Notes: generated by a model not told the origin, from the letters alone. Numbered from the stretch's first letter, positions 29,811-41,290 are shown. The stretch is DNA of 64,000 nucleotides from Bactericera cockerelli (GCA_024516035.1 CM044966.1:2270287-2334286), one strand, 5' to 3'. Made by a program: numbers and translations.

Positions 29811-30530
29811 ATCTCTTTATCTCTCTCTCCTCTTTCTCTCTCTCTTTCTCTCTCTCTCTTTCTCTCTCTCTTTATTTCTCTATATCTCTCTTTCTCCCTC
29901 TCTCTATTATTCTTATTATCTCTATCCGTCACTCTCTCTCTCTCTCTTGTCTCATAGGTGGGAATACGAAGCGGTGGTAGAAAAAAAGCGATTATTGTAA
30001 AAGTGGAGGAAATGCTTTATGCTCAAGAGATCAATTTTACTGTAAGGAATTATTGGTGGAAAAAGTGTGTGGTGAGAGAGAGAGAAAGAGAAAGGAGGGA
30101 CAGAGAGAAAGATAAAGAAGCAAAAAGGGTGAGGAAAAGAGAAAAAAGATAAGCAAAGAGAGAGTAAAAGTGTAGAAGCAAGATAAAAAGAGGTAGAAGC
30201 AGGATAGAAAGCGAGAGAGAAGAAAGAGGAAAAGAGAGATAAAAGGCAAATACAGAAGAAAGATAAAGCGAGAAGGGATTGAGAGATAAAATAAGAGAGA
30301 TAATCAGGAATAGACAATGAGAAAGTGGAGGAAAACAAAGACAGAGAAAAGATCAAATGGGAGAAATAGATAGATAAGGAGAAAAGAAAGGTAGGAATAT
30401 ACTGAGAAAAACAAAGAGAGATATAGAGAAAGAGATATATAGAGAGAGAGAGAGAGGAAGCGTGGGAGGAAGTAAAAAGGAGATAGAAAAGAAATTAGAA
30501 AGAGGAAGGGGGGGGGGGTGAGGAGAATTG
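29760..30530. repeat. (CT)n then (GA)n blocks
   Basis: 29760-29950 is CT-rich; 30070-30530 is GA-rich. As at 12.2-13.0 kb, opposite purine/pyrimidine polarity on the two sides of about 120 bp. Confidence 0.9.
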
Positions 30531-30653
30531 AAACAGATTTAATTGCAGAGTAATTAGGGAAAACACTTCAAGCCATTTTGTTGAGTACTTCTGCTACTGG
30601 ATGGAAATCTGTGGAGTCATTAGCGCTATAACATTGGTGGAAACGTAAAGATA

Positions 30654-30810
30654 CAGTTTAGTGGAAACATCAGAACTACAGTTTAGTGGAGACATCAGAA
30701 GTACAATTTAGTGAGAAGATCAGAACTACAAATTAGTGAGAACATCAGAACTACAATTTAGCAATTTAGTGGAGACATCTGAACTGCAATTTAGTGGAAG
30801 CATCAGAAGT
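30654..30810. repeat. 25-bp repeat, diverged array of about six units
   Basis: Units related to AGTTTAGTGGAGACATCAGA ACTAC, more divergent than in the main array at 31950. Confidence 0.88.
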
Positions 30811-30892
30811 TTATTTCAGGAGAAGGAGATTTTAGAACTAGAGTTTATAGGACTTATTTTTTATTTATTTTTATTTTTAAAAAGAAGGTAAT

Positions 30893-31035
30893 TGTGCCCC
30901 GGAACTGCTTTTTCATGACTTTGGTGCACCGGTAACGGAAACAATTGGTTAGAATTTTCCGCTTCAGCCGGGATTCGAACCCGCATCCTCCGGGTCAGCA
31001 ACCAATGCTCTTACCTTTCGATAAGCGTGTGCTTT
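30893..31035 (-). repeat. S7 tRNA-like SINE head
   Basis: CGGGATTCGAACCCGCATCC and AACCAATGCTCTTACC are complements of a B-box and D-arm. A second copy at 40370-40452 includes CTGAGCCACGGCGG. Confidence 0.65.
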
Positions 31036-31669
31036 TTTTGGTGTTTTGATTCAGGTAATCAGATAGAGTGATTGAGAGAGAAAAAGATATTAAGAGAGAG
31101 AAAGATTAATACCATAAACCTCTTCTTTCACTCTAATGATCATAGAACAAAATCTCAAAATCCGATTGAAGCGAATTCAAAAAGTATTGGATCAATCACA
31201 AAGGATCAACAGTAGAATTATTACTACAACTAGAACTATTACAACTATCAATATAGAAATTATAAAATCCTGAAATCGCACCCATTATTTATTCGTATTT
31301 GAAAGAGTATGGTTTTTATTTTTTTATTTTATCATTAACTACAAGACAAACATTTCATTCAGAGAATTTGTGAAAGGCAATGAGCCCGCAATGCTGTCTG
31401 CAGCACGCATTATTATTATCAAAGGAAACATTTCTTTACAAAACCCTGAAATTACGACAATGAACACAAGGAACACAGTTCCAAAGGGTGAAAACCAAGA
31501 CGCAAAAGGTTCCTGGTAAACCGCGATATAAAATCTTACCCCTGAAAATTCTTCCGGTTAAACCGATTAGCATTGATACGGAATCACCGATGATTGGTGA
31601 GGTTGGGTGAACACCGTACGGTTCATTGGCTTCCAATTCATTTTACCAGACGAAGGTAAATTAATTTTT

Positions 31670-31810
31670 TTTTCTTCAAGTTATCATATTTGTGTTAATC
31701 ACAATCGTAATATCACTACTACTCAGACTCGCTTTACTTAATAGTTATAACTTGGAATTCGAGCCACCAATCTCCGATTAGAACTCTGCCGCCTTATCGA
31801 TCAAACTACT
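31670..31810 (-). repeat. SINE-E
   Basis: GTTAATCACAATCGTAATAT, CTACTACTCAGACTCGC and a decayed head. Confidence 0.75.
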
Positions 31811-31949
31811 GAATCCAATTTCATTTTTGTAAAGGTTTTTGTTGTGTTTTTTTTTTTTTTTTGAAAACTAATGTCTTTTAGACATCGGTAAAAATATTAT
31901 TTTTTGCTATAAAAAAGTGACAACATTAAGGTAGCGTCGCGTGAATGGC

Positions 31950-32945
31950 AAGTTTAGTGGAGACATCAGAACTACAGTTTAGTGGAGACAGCAGAACTAC
32001 AGTTCAGCGGAGACATCAGAACTACAATTTAGTGGAGACATCAGAACTACAGTTTAGTGGAAACATTAGAACTACCGTTTAGTAGATACATTAGAACTAC
32101 AGTTTAGCGGAGACATCAGAACTACAGTTTAGTGGAGACATCAGAACTACAGTTTAGGGGAGACATCAGAACTACAATTTAGTGGAGACATCAGAACTAC
32201 AGTTTAGTGGAGACATCAGAACTACAGTTTAGGGGAGACATCAGAACTACAGTTTAGTGGAGACATCAGAACTACAGTTTAGTGGAGACATCAGAACTAC
32301 AGTTTAGTGGAGACATCAGAACTACAGTTTAGTGGAGACATCAGAACTACAGTTTAGTGGAGACATCAGAACTACAGTTTAGTGGAGACATCAGAACTAC
32401 AATTTAGTGGAGACATCAGAACTACAGTTTAGCGGAGACATCAGAACTACAGTTTAGGGGAGACATCAGAACTACAATTTAGTGGAGACATCAGAACTAC
32501 AGTTTAGTGGAGACATCAGAACTACAGTTTAGTGGAGACATCAGAACTACAATTTAGTGGAGTCATCAGAACTATAGTTTAGCGGAGACATCAGAACTAC
32601 AGTTTAGTGGAGACATCAGAACTATAGTTTAGTGGAGACATCAGAACTACAGTTTAGTGGAAACATCAGAACTACAGTTTAGTGGAAACATCAGCTACAG
32701 TTTAGTGGAGACATCAGAACTGCAGTTTAGTGGAGACATCAGAACTACAGTTTAGTGGAAACATCAGAACTACAGATTAGCGGAGACATCAGAACTACAG
32801 TTTAGTGGAGACATCAGAACTACAGTTTAGTGGAAACATCAGAACTACAGATTAGCGGAGACATCAGAACTACAGTTTAGTGGAGACATCAGAACTACAA
32901 TTTAGTGGAGACATCAGAACTACAATTTAGTGCAGACATCAGAGC
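31950..32945. repeat. 25-bp satellite array, about 40 units
   Basis: Unit AGTTTAGTGGAGACATCAGA ACTAC with a few recurring variants (AATTTAG, TAGCGG, TAGGGG, GAAACATC). The order of variants repeats in places, showing multi-unit duplications. Only one unit (32694) has a small deletion. Confidence 0.96.
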
Positions 32946-33157
32946 TTCAAAATAGTCTACAAGAGACCCAACCCAACACATGCTTGCGTACTTATGTACG
33001 GGTCTCTTCTACTGCAATAATTTAACTAAGAAAAAAAAAAAACAATTTAAAGCATTTTATCTATGTAAATATTATTATTTTATTTAATTTACGTTTCTGT
33101 GCTTGTCAATTGTTATATGTTCATAAAAAATAAATGACGAAAAAATATTTAAAAAAG
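32946..33157. other. Spacer between 25-bp arrays
   Basis: Contains ACTTATGTACGGGTCTCTTC and poly-A. No gene. Confidence 0.4.
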
Positions 33158-33222
33158 ACGTCAGTACTACAATTTAGTGGAGACATCAGAACAACAATTT
33201 AGCAATTTAGCGGAGACATAAT
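33158..33222. repeat. 25-bp repeat, two-unit outlier
   Basis: It shares ACAATTTAGCAATTTAG with 30750, a variant absent from the main array. Confidence 0.85.
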
Positions 33223-33292
33223 AATTTTATTAACAATGATTATTGGGACCAAAATAATCCTTGATTTGTAACACAATCATATTTTTTATTTT

Positions 33293-33510
33293 CATTTGGG
33301 TTTAACGTAGCTTTCAACTGCATGGTCATAACACGACGAGGGTGTTACCCTCCTTTCGTAGGAAAGTCACAAACCTGCTACTCACATTGTCCTCACCCAG
33401 CCTGGGTTGGGCCGAAATGCCAGCACCAGGAAGTCTTCACCTCGCTGCACGTTGCTTAATTTCGGTGATCCTACATTAACCGGTGCATTCAACGCACCAT
33501 TCGTGTTGTA
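33293..33510 (-). repeat. SINE-G2
   Basis: Core complement CTCACCCAGCCTGGGTTGG and 5S head complement GTTGCTTAATTTCGGTGATC, CGGTGCATTCAACGC. Confidence 0.86.
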
Positions 33511-33729
33511 CATTTTATTAGCTGACATCACAATAGTGTTTGCCAACAGTACCTATTCTTTCATAACATAATATAGAACAGTAAAATACTTTTCAAGTAT
33601 TCACCTATTCACAAACTCTAACAATTGAATAGAAGAAACGCTTTGAACACCATAGATAGATAAAAAGGTAAAAGGAGACGCCAGATCGCATATCTCATGG
33701 ATAATACAGTTTTCTTCAATAATAATAAT

Positions 33730-34065
33730 TATACGAATAATAATAATTCCGTGTCCGTGAGATAGTGATAGATACCTAAATCACGGTGGTGAGAGGACTT
33801 TATGGACGCCCAGGTCCAATGTCTAGGCTCCTTTCATGTCCATTGATCCTATCTGGTTTTAACCTCTTGACTTGAGATAGTCAGGACGGGGGTTTTACAC
33901 TCCATTCGCTGGGAATCGTACCAGCTACTCATATTAAACTCACCTAGCCTGGGTAGGGCCGGCATTGCCAGCCTCACATGTTCGGAGGAACAGAATTTTC
34001 TGTGCGAAATGTTTGCTCCAACCGGGAATCGAACTCAGGATCTCTGAATTTTGGGTAGTCATAAT
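33730..34065 (-). repeat. SINE-F with alternative tail
   Basis: Complement of the 21172-21515 subfamily, from TAATTCCGTGTCCGTGAG to CCGGGAATCGAACTCAGG. Confidence 0.86.
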
Positions 34066-34278
34066 AACATTCTTTAATGGAAGATAACCACCAGGCGAGG
34101 TTAATGCTCAAATCATTTTTCTCTCCATTACCTAACCCTCAGATTCTTATTATTATGTGGTCACAAACTTAAATTAACGAGGAAAAATTCATGCACTGGG
34201 TGGGATTCGAACCAACGGATCCCTACGCTACACGGATTACCAGACTAGCGCGTTAACCTCTTGACTACCAGTGCACTA
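34066..34278 (-). repeat. SINE-C
   Basis: Complete from the T2 tail (GGTTAATGCTCAAATCATTT) to the head CCAGTGCACT complement. Confidence 0.88.
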
Positions 34279-34299
34279 CCTGTAATACAGTTCTTTTAT

Positions 34300-34635
34300 T
34301 CTCTCTTTCTTTTCATCTCCTCTCACTCTCACACACTCTCTCTCTCACACACTCTCTCTCACTCACTCACTCTCTCTCTCACACTCTTTCTCACTCACTC
34401 ACTCTCTCTCTCTCACACTCTTTCTCACTCACTCACTCTTTCTCTTTCTTTCTCTCACTCTTCTCACTCTCTCTCTCGCACTCTCTCTCACTCACTCTCT
34501 CTCTCACACACACACTCTCTCTCACACACTCACTCTCTCACACACCCACACACTCTTTGTCTCTCTCCCTCTTATCTTTTCTCTCGCTATCTCTCTCACA
34601 CACACACTCTCTCTCTCTTTCTCTCTCTCTTAATT
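34300..34635. repeat. (CT)n/(CA)n microsatellite
   Basis: CTCTCTCACACACTC-type repeat. The 134-residue open frame on it is an artefact. Confidence 0.95.
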
Positions 34636-34747
34636 AACTTAAATGAATGTTTCAATTACAAATGAGTGACCCCGTACAAAGAATCATTAGACAAAGGTTC
34701 TCAGCTAAACCTTTGTATTCTACTTCGGATATTACATCAAGATATAT

Positions 34748-35018
34748 ACAGGGTGCGACATGCGACTTAACACAAAAATTATCTTGCAAATAAATCAATA
34801 GTCGGGATAGAAGAAAATAAAATATTACTTCCGTTAAATTTTTAATATTAGAAAAAGAAAAAAAATGTTTTATTTCGTATTATATAACCGACCTCAGTGG
34901 CTTGATCGATAAGGCGGCGGACTTGTTCAAGTCCCGGTTTCAGCGTAGATTTATTAAGCGAGTTTGAGTAGTTGTGATATCACGAAAGTAATTAGCACAA
35001 ATATGATAACTTTTTTAT

Positions 35019-35060
<42 letters not shown>

Positions 35061-35338
35061 TCTAATTAATATATCAACTGGTAAATAAAATAAGAAAAAT
35101 CTTTTCCATTTTTTACCAAAACAACCCTCATGCGGCCCGAAAATAATAGGTATAATTCTTGTACCCTAACAAACATGTATACTATATTTCAACAGTTTTG
35201 AAGAATCCGGTCGAGAGTTATCACAAACGAACAGACAGACATACACAAACGAAAGTTAAGTCGTTCAGTAGATAAAACAGAACCACACTGCGTTTGGATA
35301 AGAAGTGATTTTTGGTTCATTATGATCCACCCTGTAGC
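34748..35338. mobile_element. Possible DNA element with TACAGGGTG termini
   Basis: TACAGGGTG near 34748 and CACCCTGTA near 35330 are inverse. The interior holds a SINE-E (34885-35010) and a long poly-T (35020-35055). The terminal match is short. Confidence 0.35.
34885..35010 (+). repeat. SINE-E
   Basis: ACCGACCTCAGTGGCTTGAT, GTTCAAGTCCCGGTTTCAGC and GTTGTGATATCACGAAAG, with a small deletion in the anticodon arm. Confidence 0.85.
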
Positions 35339-35594
35339 TACATTGATTTGTCCTTAAAGTGAAACATTTCGTCAACTCATAATTTCATTTCAGGAATTTC
35401 AAAAGTAATTTTAATTTTATCGACAGCTGAGCTGTACTGCGTATCCAGGCAAGTTTTCAGGCAAAAGATTAGGTAACCACCATGATTATGATTAGGTGGC
35501 CAAACTGGGTTTGGTGGTCAAGTCTAGGTAGGAGTTTAGTTTGCTGGTGTACTTGATTGTCCACCGTATTCTCCCCGTGGCCATTCCCCTTGGT

Positions 35595-35750
35595 GGTCCT
35601 ATCATTATTCTTGCCATGCCGGAGGTCCCGGGTTCGAACCCCCGCGCCGACAAAATTTGTAGTCAAAATTTGGTTACAGTTGTTTGTCAGGGATACCTTC
35701 CGGTGCGCTCGCATTGACCTGGCACCGAATTGGGAAGTATCATTTCATGT
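35595..35750 (+). repeat. SINE-A 5' half
   Basis: TGCCATGCCGGAGGTCCCGG, GTTCGAACCCCCGCGCCGAC and GATACCTTCCGGTGCGCTCG. Confidence 0.82.
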
Positions 35751-35897
35751 ATGTTTTATTATAACATATGTATAAATTTAAAACATAAATCAGATATAAG
35801 TTAGTTGCCCGAAACTGTGATGAAACTGAACATCAAGTCATATTGCTATGTCAAATCGTGGTTAACACAAATTTAATATGATACCTAGCTTATTATA

Positions 35898-36062
35898 CAA
35901 TTCGCACACCTAGTGCAAAAAGTATGTAACTCAAAAAAATCGATTGGGAAAGAAAATTCTCAAAAATCCTAAAAATAATAATATTAAAAACGATTTTAAT
36001 CGTTTACTGAAAAATCGTCTTTTTTGAGTTACATATACCTTTTGCACTAGGTGTGCGAATTG
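35898..36062. mobile_element. Fold-back MITE with TA flanks
   Basis: Arms CAATTCGCACACCTAGTGCA / TGCACTAGGTGTGCGAATTG continue through AAAAAGTATGTAACTC, about 41 bp in all with two mismatches. Flanked by TA on both sides. No coding capacity. Confidence 0.85.
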
Positions 36063-36289
36063 TAAAATAATATTACCAATAAATAAATTATTAATTATTT
36101 TATAGGTTTAAAAGAGGGAACCTCCCTTTGAACTAATTTCATAAATTGAAAGAAAATATTATGGATGATATTTTTTTTTTTTTTGATTTTGGCGCTTTAG
36201 CTCTATCAGTTTACAAGTCGTTCGCACCGATTCCTTGGTGTGTTAAACAAGTACATACAGCTGGATGGATAATTATTAAAATTTTAGTT

Positions 36290-36445
36290 TTTTTAGTTAT
36301 CATATTAATTTGTGTTAATCACATTCGTGATATCACAACTACAGAAAATTGCTCTACTAAATCTATGCTGAAACCGGGACTTGAACCACCGACCTCCAGG
36401 TGTCAAGTCCGCCGCCTTATCGATCAAGCTACTGAGGTGGGTTGG
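36290..36445 (-). repeat. SINE-E
   Basis: GTGATATCACAACTACAG, GGGACTTGAACCACCGACCT and ATCAAGCTACTGAGG. Confidence 0.87.
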
Positions 36446-36499
36446 ATGGATAATTAAGCTAGGTCGAAAGAGTTGTTTTTTTCTCGGAAGGTTATTTAT

Positions 36500-36965
36500 T
36501 TATTTATTTACACTTTATTAATTGGACATCTTAATATATAAATGTCAAAGTCACTGACTGACTGATCATCACTGTTTCTCCGAACAGAGATTGCCTCAGG
36601 CAATAATCACGCCCTTTGTCAATATTATTCTTGTCAATAAAGAGTTATTATTATTATTATAAGTCCTAGGAAGCTGAAATTTGGTAGGTAGCTTTGTCTT
36701 ATAGTCTAGATGTGCAATAAGACGGGATTTTTCGAATTTCCCAATACATTCGCGAAAAAGGACTTTTTGCTTTAACGGCCATGCCTCGGCCGGCAAAGCG
36801 GGCGACAGCCCGCTAGTATTATATACAACACAAATAATTCCAAATTAATATACAATATAAGTGAAGAAAAAAATAAATAATAAATATATACATAAAATTA
36901 TATATTATGTACTAACTAAAGGGCGGGGTTATTGCCTTTGGCAATCTCTTCCACCCAACCCTTTT
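36500..36965 (-). repeat. T1 tail with nested H1 and T5
   Basis: T1 stem-loop at about 36928-36944 (ATTGCC-TTT-GGCAAT). H1 interrupts it at GGACA/TATTATATAC, a different site from the 5.6-kb copy. Confidence 0.8.
36529..36816 (+). mobile_element. Helitron H1, copy c, carrying a T5 tail
   Basis: TCTTAATATATAAATGTC start preceded by A; GCGGGCGACAGCCCGCTAG end followed by T. About 90 bp at 36573-36660 are foreign: a T5 tail with AGAGATTGCC-TCA-GGCAATAATC and a (TTA)n end. Confidence 0.82.
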
Positions 36966-37199
36966 TTTTCTATATTTCAAAACTTGGTAATGCGTCAATT
37001 TTCGTTTTTCCTATCATAATAAACAACTTAAATTCAAGCCTGATTGCATCGATGAAATTCGCGAGACAAAGGAATACTTCTGATACAATTTTATGCGAAA
37101 TTCTTTTGTGTGACATTTGACTCTAGAGACTCTTGTGTCTTATTAATAACTCTTAAACGGGTTTAGATCTTTCAATTGAACATAATTAGAGCTCACTTA

Positions 37200-37345
37200 G
37201 GTTGGAGTGAGAGAGATAGTGAGAGAGAGAGAGATAATGGAAAAGTTCCTCTTACAAAAGAGAGCGATAGAAAGAGAGATAGAGAAAGAAAGGCGAGAGA
37301 AAGAGAGGAAGAGAGAGAGAGAGGGAGAGAGAAAGTGTGGCAAAT
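37200..37345. repeat. (GA)n tract followed by a degraded T4 tail
   Basis: GA repeat at 37200-37335, then CCCAAGGCATATTTAATTTC GCCCCGG, a decayed T4. Confidence 0.7.
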
Positions 37346-37519
37346 TTTGCCCAAGGCATATTTAATTTCGCCCCGGATTGCAAGACAATTGTACATTTAA
37401 TTATTTTTTTTCATATGTTATTTTGTAAATATTGATAAGTTTTTTCTTTGTTAATAATTTATTGTTGATTGTTTTGCGTAAAAAAAATATCGTCTAAATA
37501 AATGGATAAAAGAGAGAAA

Positions 37520-37563
37520 AATAGATAGAGATAGAAACGGAGAGAGAGAGAGAGAGAGAAAGA

Positions 37564-37610
<47 letters not shown>

Positions 37611-37635
37611 AGAGTGAGAGGGAGAAAGAGAGAGG

Positions 37636-37700
<65 letters not shown>

Positions 37701-37940
37701 AGAGTGAGAGAAAGAGAGGGAGACTGAGAGAAAAAAGAGAGAGAGAGGGAGAGAAAGAGAGAGAGCGAGAGGGAGAGAGTGAGAGAAAAAGAGAGAAAGT
37801 GGAAGAAAGAGAGAGGGAGGAGAGAGAGAAAGAGAGAGGGAGAGTGAGAGAGAGAGAAAGAGGGAGTCTGAGAGAAAAAGAGAGAGAGGGAGAGTGAGAG
37901 AGATAGAGAGGGAGAGTGATAGAGCGAGAGAGAGGATTAT
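37520..37940. repeat. (GAGAGT)n and (GA)n tract
   Basis: A regular GAGAGT hexamer run (37565-37700), then irregular GA repeat. The 165-residue Leu/Thr/Ser frame is an artefact. Confidence 0.95.
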
Positions 37941-38158
37941 ATACAGATATACACATAATTATGTATGTTATTGTTAGGAAATGATGAGACTTTGGAGATG
38001 CGTTCCTCAGTGTAATGCTGAGCTACCAACCACAGTTGTGACATAATAACTTAATAAAACAAAGAAAACCTCCTACATGCATTACCGTTCTCAAACAAAC
38101 AAACAAATATATTAAGGAGCCAGTACTTTAATTGTTAAGTCTCTCTAATCGTTAATCT

Positions 38159-38520
38159 CAGCCTCCGTGGCGTAACGGTTGAGACTACTACCAGTAGTCC
38201 AGAGACCCTGAGTTCGATCCCCGGTCGGAGCAGATTTTTCACACAGAAAACTCTGTTCCCTCCGTACATGTGAGGCTGGCATTTCCGGCCCTATCCAGGC
38301 TGGGTGAGGTTAATGTGAGTAGCTGGTACGAATACCAGCGAATGGAGGGTAAAACCCACGTCCCTTATCCAGGACGTTAAATCAAATAGAATCGTTGGCG
38401 TTAAGGAGGGCATCCAGCCGAAAAAAATGTGCCAAAACCAAACAACCTCAAGCATGAGGTTGAACAACGTCGACCCTGCTTGAGCGGGATAAGACAGAGT
38501 AAAAGAAGAAGAAGAAGAAT
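38159..38520 (+). repeat. SINE-F, full length (best copy)
   Basis: Head GCCTCCGTGGCGTAACGGTT to GGTCGGAGCA; core CCAGGCTGGGTGAGGTTAAT to GAATGGAGGGTAAAACCC; then AATCGTTGGCGTTAAGGAGG and the end ACAGAGTAAAAGAAGAAGAA. Confidence 0.92.
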
Positions 38521-38639
38521 AATATAAACAAGAAATGTCCTAACTAGAGGGCGAGACTTAACAATTAGAGTGTTCAGTCTCCTCTGTAAATAAATAAAAT
38601 TGAAAGAAAAAAATTAGGTATTCATTCTCACCGTCACCT

Positions 38640-38785
38640 ACAAACCACAAACAGGCCAGGTGTTGCTTCAGATAGGGACCCCCGGGTGGTCTACAAGCCA
38701 CCTTTGTGAGGGCGGGATAAGCCCTGGGATAAGCTACCTCGAGATGGCAAGCCGTGTGAAGGAGCTGATTCTTATTATTATTATT
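38640..38785 (+). repeat. GC-rich short element with ATT tail, unclassified
   Basis: CCCCCGGGTGGTCTACAAGC, GAGGGCGGGATAAGCCCTGG, then (TTA)n. The build resembles the other retroelement tails but lacks the conserved stem. Confidence 0.4.
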
Positions 38786-38804
38786 ATGATTTTTTTTATT
38801 AAAG

Positions 38805-39080
38805 AACATAATAATAATAATATCGCCTTTTGTATACTGACCGATAAGGAATGGTTGGGTGGAAGAGCTCAAGCAATTTGGGAATCCTGCCATTAAAGCC
38901 TAAAATAAAACTATTAAAGTCCCATTATTCCAGCAGTAAGCCCAAGACGCATTATTATGTGGTAAAAATACCAAACGGGATGAAAACTTATTGTCATGTC
39001 CTGGCTGGGTTTCGAACCCACGACCTCTCGAACCTGTGGATTCACAGAGTGCCGCCTTTACCACTGAGCTACCGGGACAA
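38805..39080 (-). repeat. SINE-D with internal insertion
   Basis: TATCGCC, then a 70-bp insertion (GGTTGGGTGGAAGAGCTCAA), then GTCCCATTATTCCAGCAGTA to the complete head GAGCTACCGGGAC. Confidence 0.85.
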
Positions 39081-39114
39081 TAAATAAACATATAAGTATA
39101 CAAACAAAAAATGG

Positions 39115-39250
39115 TAAAAATTAAAATTTAAAATTGACAATATAAATATAAACAGAAAAAAAATAAACAACATTATATAGGTACATAATTATGTCCTAAC
39201 TAAAGGGCGAGGTTATTGCCTATGGCAATCTCTTCCATCTAACCCTTTCT
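39115..39250 (-). repeat. T1 tail
   Basis: Stem-loop ATTGCC-TAT-GGCAAT at about 39217-39231 and GGGCGAGG complement. Confidence 0.78.
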
Positions 39251-39399
39251 ACATCTTGATATTCTTTAATTCTCCTCCTTTTTATTTTCTTTCTTACAAT
39301 TCTTACTCTATTAATATTGAGAATGCCTTCTATTCCCAACAGGAATTCTGTGCTTACATGCCTAGTCTAGTCAGTTAGTTTTAGTTTTCTTTAGTTTAG

Positions 39400-39645
39400 T
39401 GAGTTTTCCTTATCCTATAATAAGGAACGTATTGTATTCGTCGAAAATTTGAACTACTCAGTTTTTCACATTCCAGAACAAATCACAGCCTCAGGATACC
39501 AAAAGAGTTTTTTTCAGCCATTGGTGCGTACGTCTGTCTGTCCGTCTGTCTGTGAACAAGATATCTCGAGAACTGTAAGAGCTAGAGACTTAAAGTTTGG
39601 TAAGAGAGTAGATCTTATATACCACACGAACCACGCTGTTTCGTG
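39400..39645. repeat. R1 element, 5' part
   Basis: TTTTCCTTATCCTATAATAA, CAGCCTCAGGATACCAAAAG and CGAGAACTGTAAGAGCTAGA match 7722-7960. The other end is missing. Confidence 0.75.
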
Positions 39646-40074
39646 CTTATGGAAAAAAAAAACTGTGTACCACTCATCTATTTGTAATAATAATAATAGA
39701 AAAGTATTGAACTGAATCAGAAGATGCATTTTTAATACTGAGGTCTCCAAACTTGGATTAAAAACGAGAAGATGATGATGTATTAGGATTTGAATAAAAT
39801 ATATACCAAAAAAAAAAAAAATAATAATAAAAAGATGATGATGATGATGAGGGACTAACAATGATATCTGCGGTCTGTTTGGTGTCACCTATCCGTGTTT
39901 TCAAACACTCCATATTGATCCATTTTCTCAATGGGGTACCCAAGGTTTCATTCGGATCTCAAAAGTTCCATTGAGGATTGGTGTGAGCTGAGGTGTTTGT
40001 TACAGTTTTACATTGAGGAGATCTATTTCAGAGGCGGATCAAAGGTCTTCATTTTCGATAAAACACTCAAGTCT

Positions 40075-40285
40075 GTCCCGGTAGCTCAGTGGTAAAGGCG
40101 GCACTCTGTGAATTCAGAAGTTCCAGAGGTCGCGGGTTCGAAACACAGCCGGGACATGACATGTTATTATCCCATTTGGGATTTTTACCACTTTATAATA
40201 AGTCTTAGGCTTACTGCTGGAATAATGGGACTTTAATTGTCCTTATCGGGCAGTATAAATAAGACGATATTATTATTATTATCAT
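40075..40285 (+). repeat. SINE-D, full length
   Basis: GTCCCGGTAGCTCAGTGGTA, GGGTTCGAAACACAGCCGGG AC; tail GCTTACTGCTGGAATAATGG, GACTTTAATTGTCC hairpin, ATT repeat. Confidence 0.92.
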
Positions 40286-40369
40286 CATATTTATCAGAAT
40301 GAAAAAGTAAATAAAAAATCAGAATTAAAGTTGAAAAGTTTCTATTATTCCAAACTCCTTGTTGCAATG

Positions 40370-40452
40370 CCTTGTATCTCGGTTAGCATTTTCCACTCCG
40401 GCCGGGATTCGAACCGGCAACCAATGCTCTTACCCACTGAGCCACGGCGGTA
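40370..40452 (-). repeat. S7 tRNA-like SINE head
   Basis: Minus strand: CCGCCGTGGCTCAGTGGGTA AGAGCATTGGTTGCCGGTTC GAATCCCGGCCGGAG, a shorter form than 30893-31035. Confidence 0.65.
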
Positions 40453-40627
40453 GGCATCAATAGGCCTATTTTTCTTTTGGATTTAAAAAAAAATCCATTT
40501 TATTCCAGGGTCAACTTCACCACAATCGTAAAAGAAAAATGCATTTCGGTACTTTTAAAGATAAACAATGGACTGAAGGTATAAAAGGACTGGAAGCAAG
40601 AATTTTCTACTTCCATTTTGGTTACCT

Positions 40628-40752
40628 TTGGAAGAGGAAATTTTTCCTCTTCCAAAAGGAAAATGGCTTGTTTCCGGTTTGGTTCATTTTATTTCCGTTT
40701 GGTTAACTTTAGTTGGAAAGAAAAATACGGCATTAGCCGTATTTTTCTTTCC
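40628..40752. other. Two long perfect hairpins in a row
   Basis: TTTGGAAGAGGAAA with TTTCCTCTTCCAAA (40628-40655) and GGAAAGAAAAATACGGC with GCCGTATTTTTCTTTCC (40715-40752). Each has a loop of four bases or fewer. Confidence 0.85.
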
Positions 40753-41099
40753 GACACATTAGTGTCTCTGATACTGGAACTGATGAATTTTCACCTCTAC
40801 CAATCCGACACTGATGGTGCTCCAATGAATATGTCATCAATATACAACGTTCTTTCAAAGCCAATGCTATTATCCGCTTGAAAGCGTTTGGAGAAAAACA
40901 TCATTAATACTTCATTACTGCAAATTTAATGCAATTCATACACCTTGGATGGACTTATAAGTCCTATTTGGGTGATTCGATCGGTATAAATAACTCCCAT
41001 TTGGGTGATTTGATCAGTATAAATAAGAACTTCCTCTTACGAAGGTCTGTTTGTCCTTACTAATAATAATATACTAATAATAATAATAAAAATAATAAT

Positions 41100-41290
41100 A
41101 CTATGCAGGGTTTCAGTGTTAATTGTATGATTTTTCATCTGTAACCCTGCAACCAGGTTACATAATAATAGTAGCAATAACATCTTCCCTGGTCACAATA
41201 GATCTTACTAGGTAGCAGTATTAATATTGTATGGAGTTTCATCTGTAACCCTGCAACCAGGTTACATAATAATAATACTAAAAATAATAA
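41100..41290 (+). repeat. J retroelement tail, two copies
   Basis: TTCATCTGTAACCCTGCAAC CAGGTTACATAATAATA ends at about 41170 and 41282. The inverted relative is at 58755-58845. The end AACCCTGCAACCAGGTT can fold, and an ATA repeat follows. Confidence 0.7.

Noticed and set aside
31950..32945. CRISPR array or repeat protein gene
   Set aside because: The 25-bp units are directly adjacent without spacers, and the frames across them are broken.
36146..36457. 103-residue protein
   Set aside because: The frame runs through a SINE-E and has no domain.
40075..40165. Genuine tRNA gene
   Set aside because: The acceptor arms pair, but the anticodon arm holds an insertion and the sequence continues into the repeated SINE-D body. 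The other tRNA-like heads fail in the same way.
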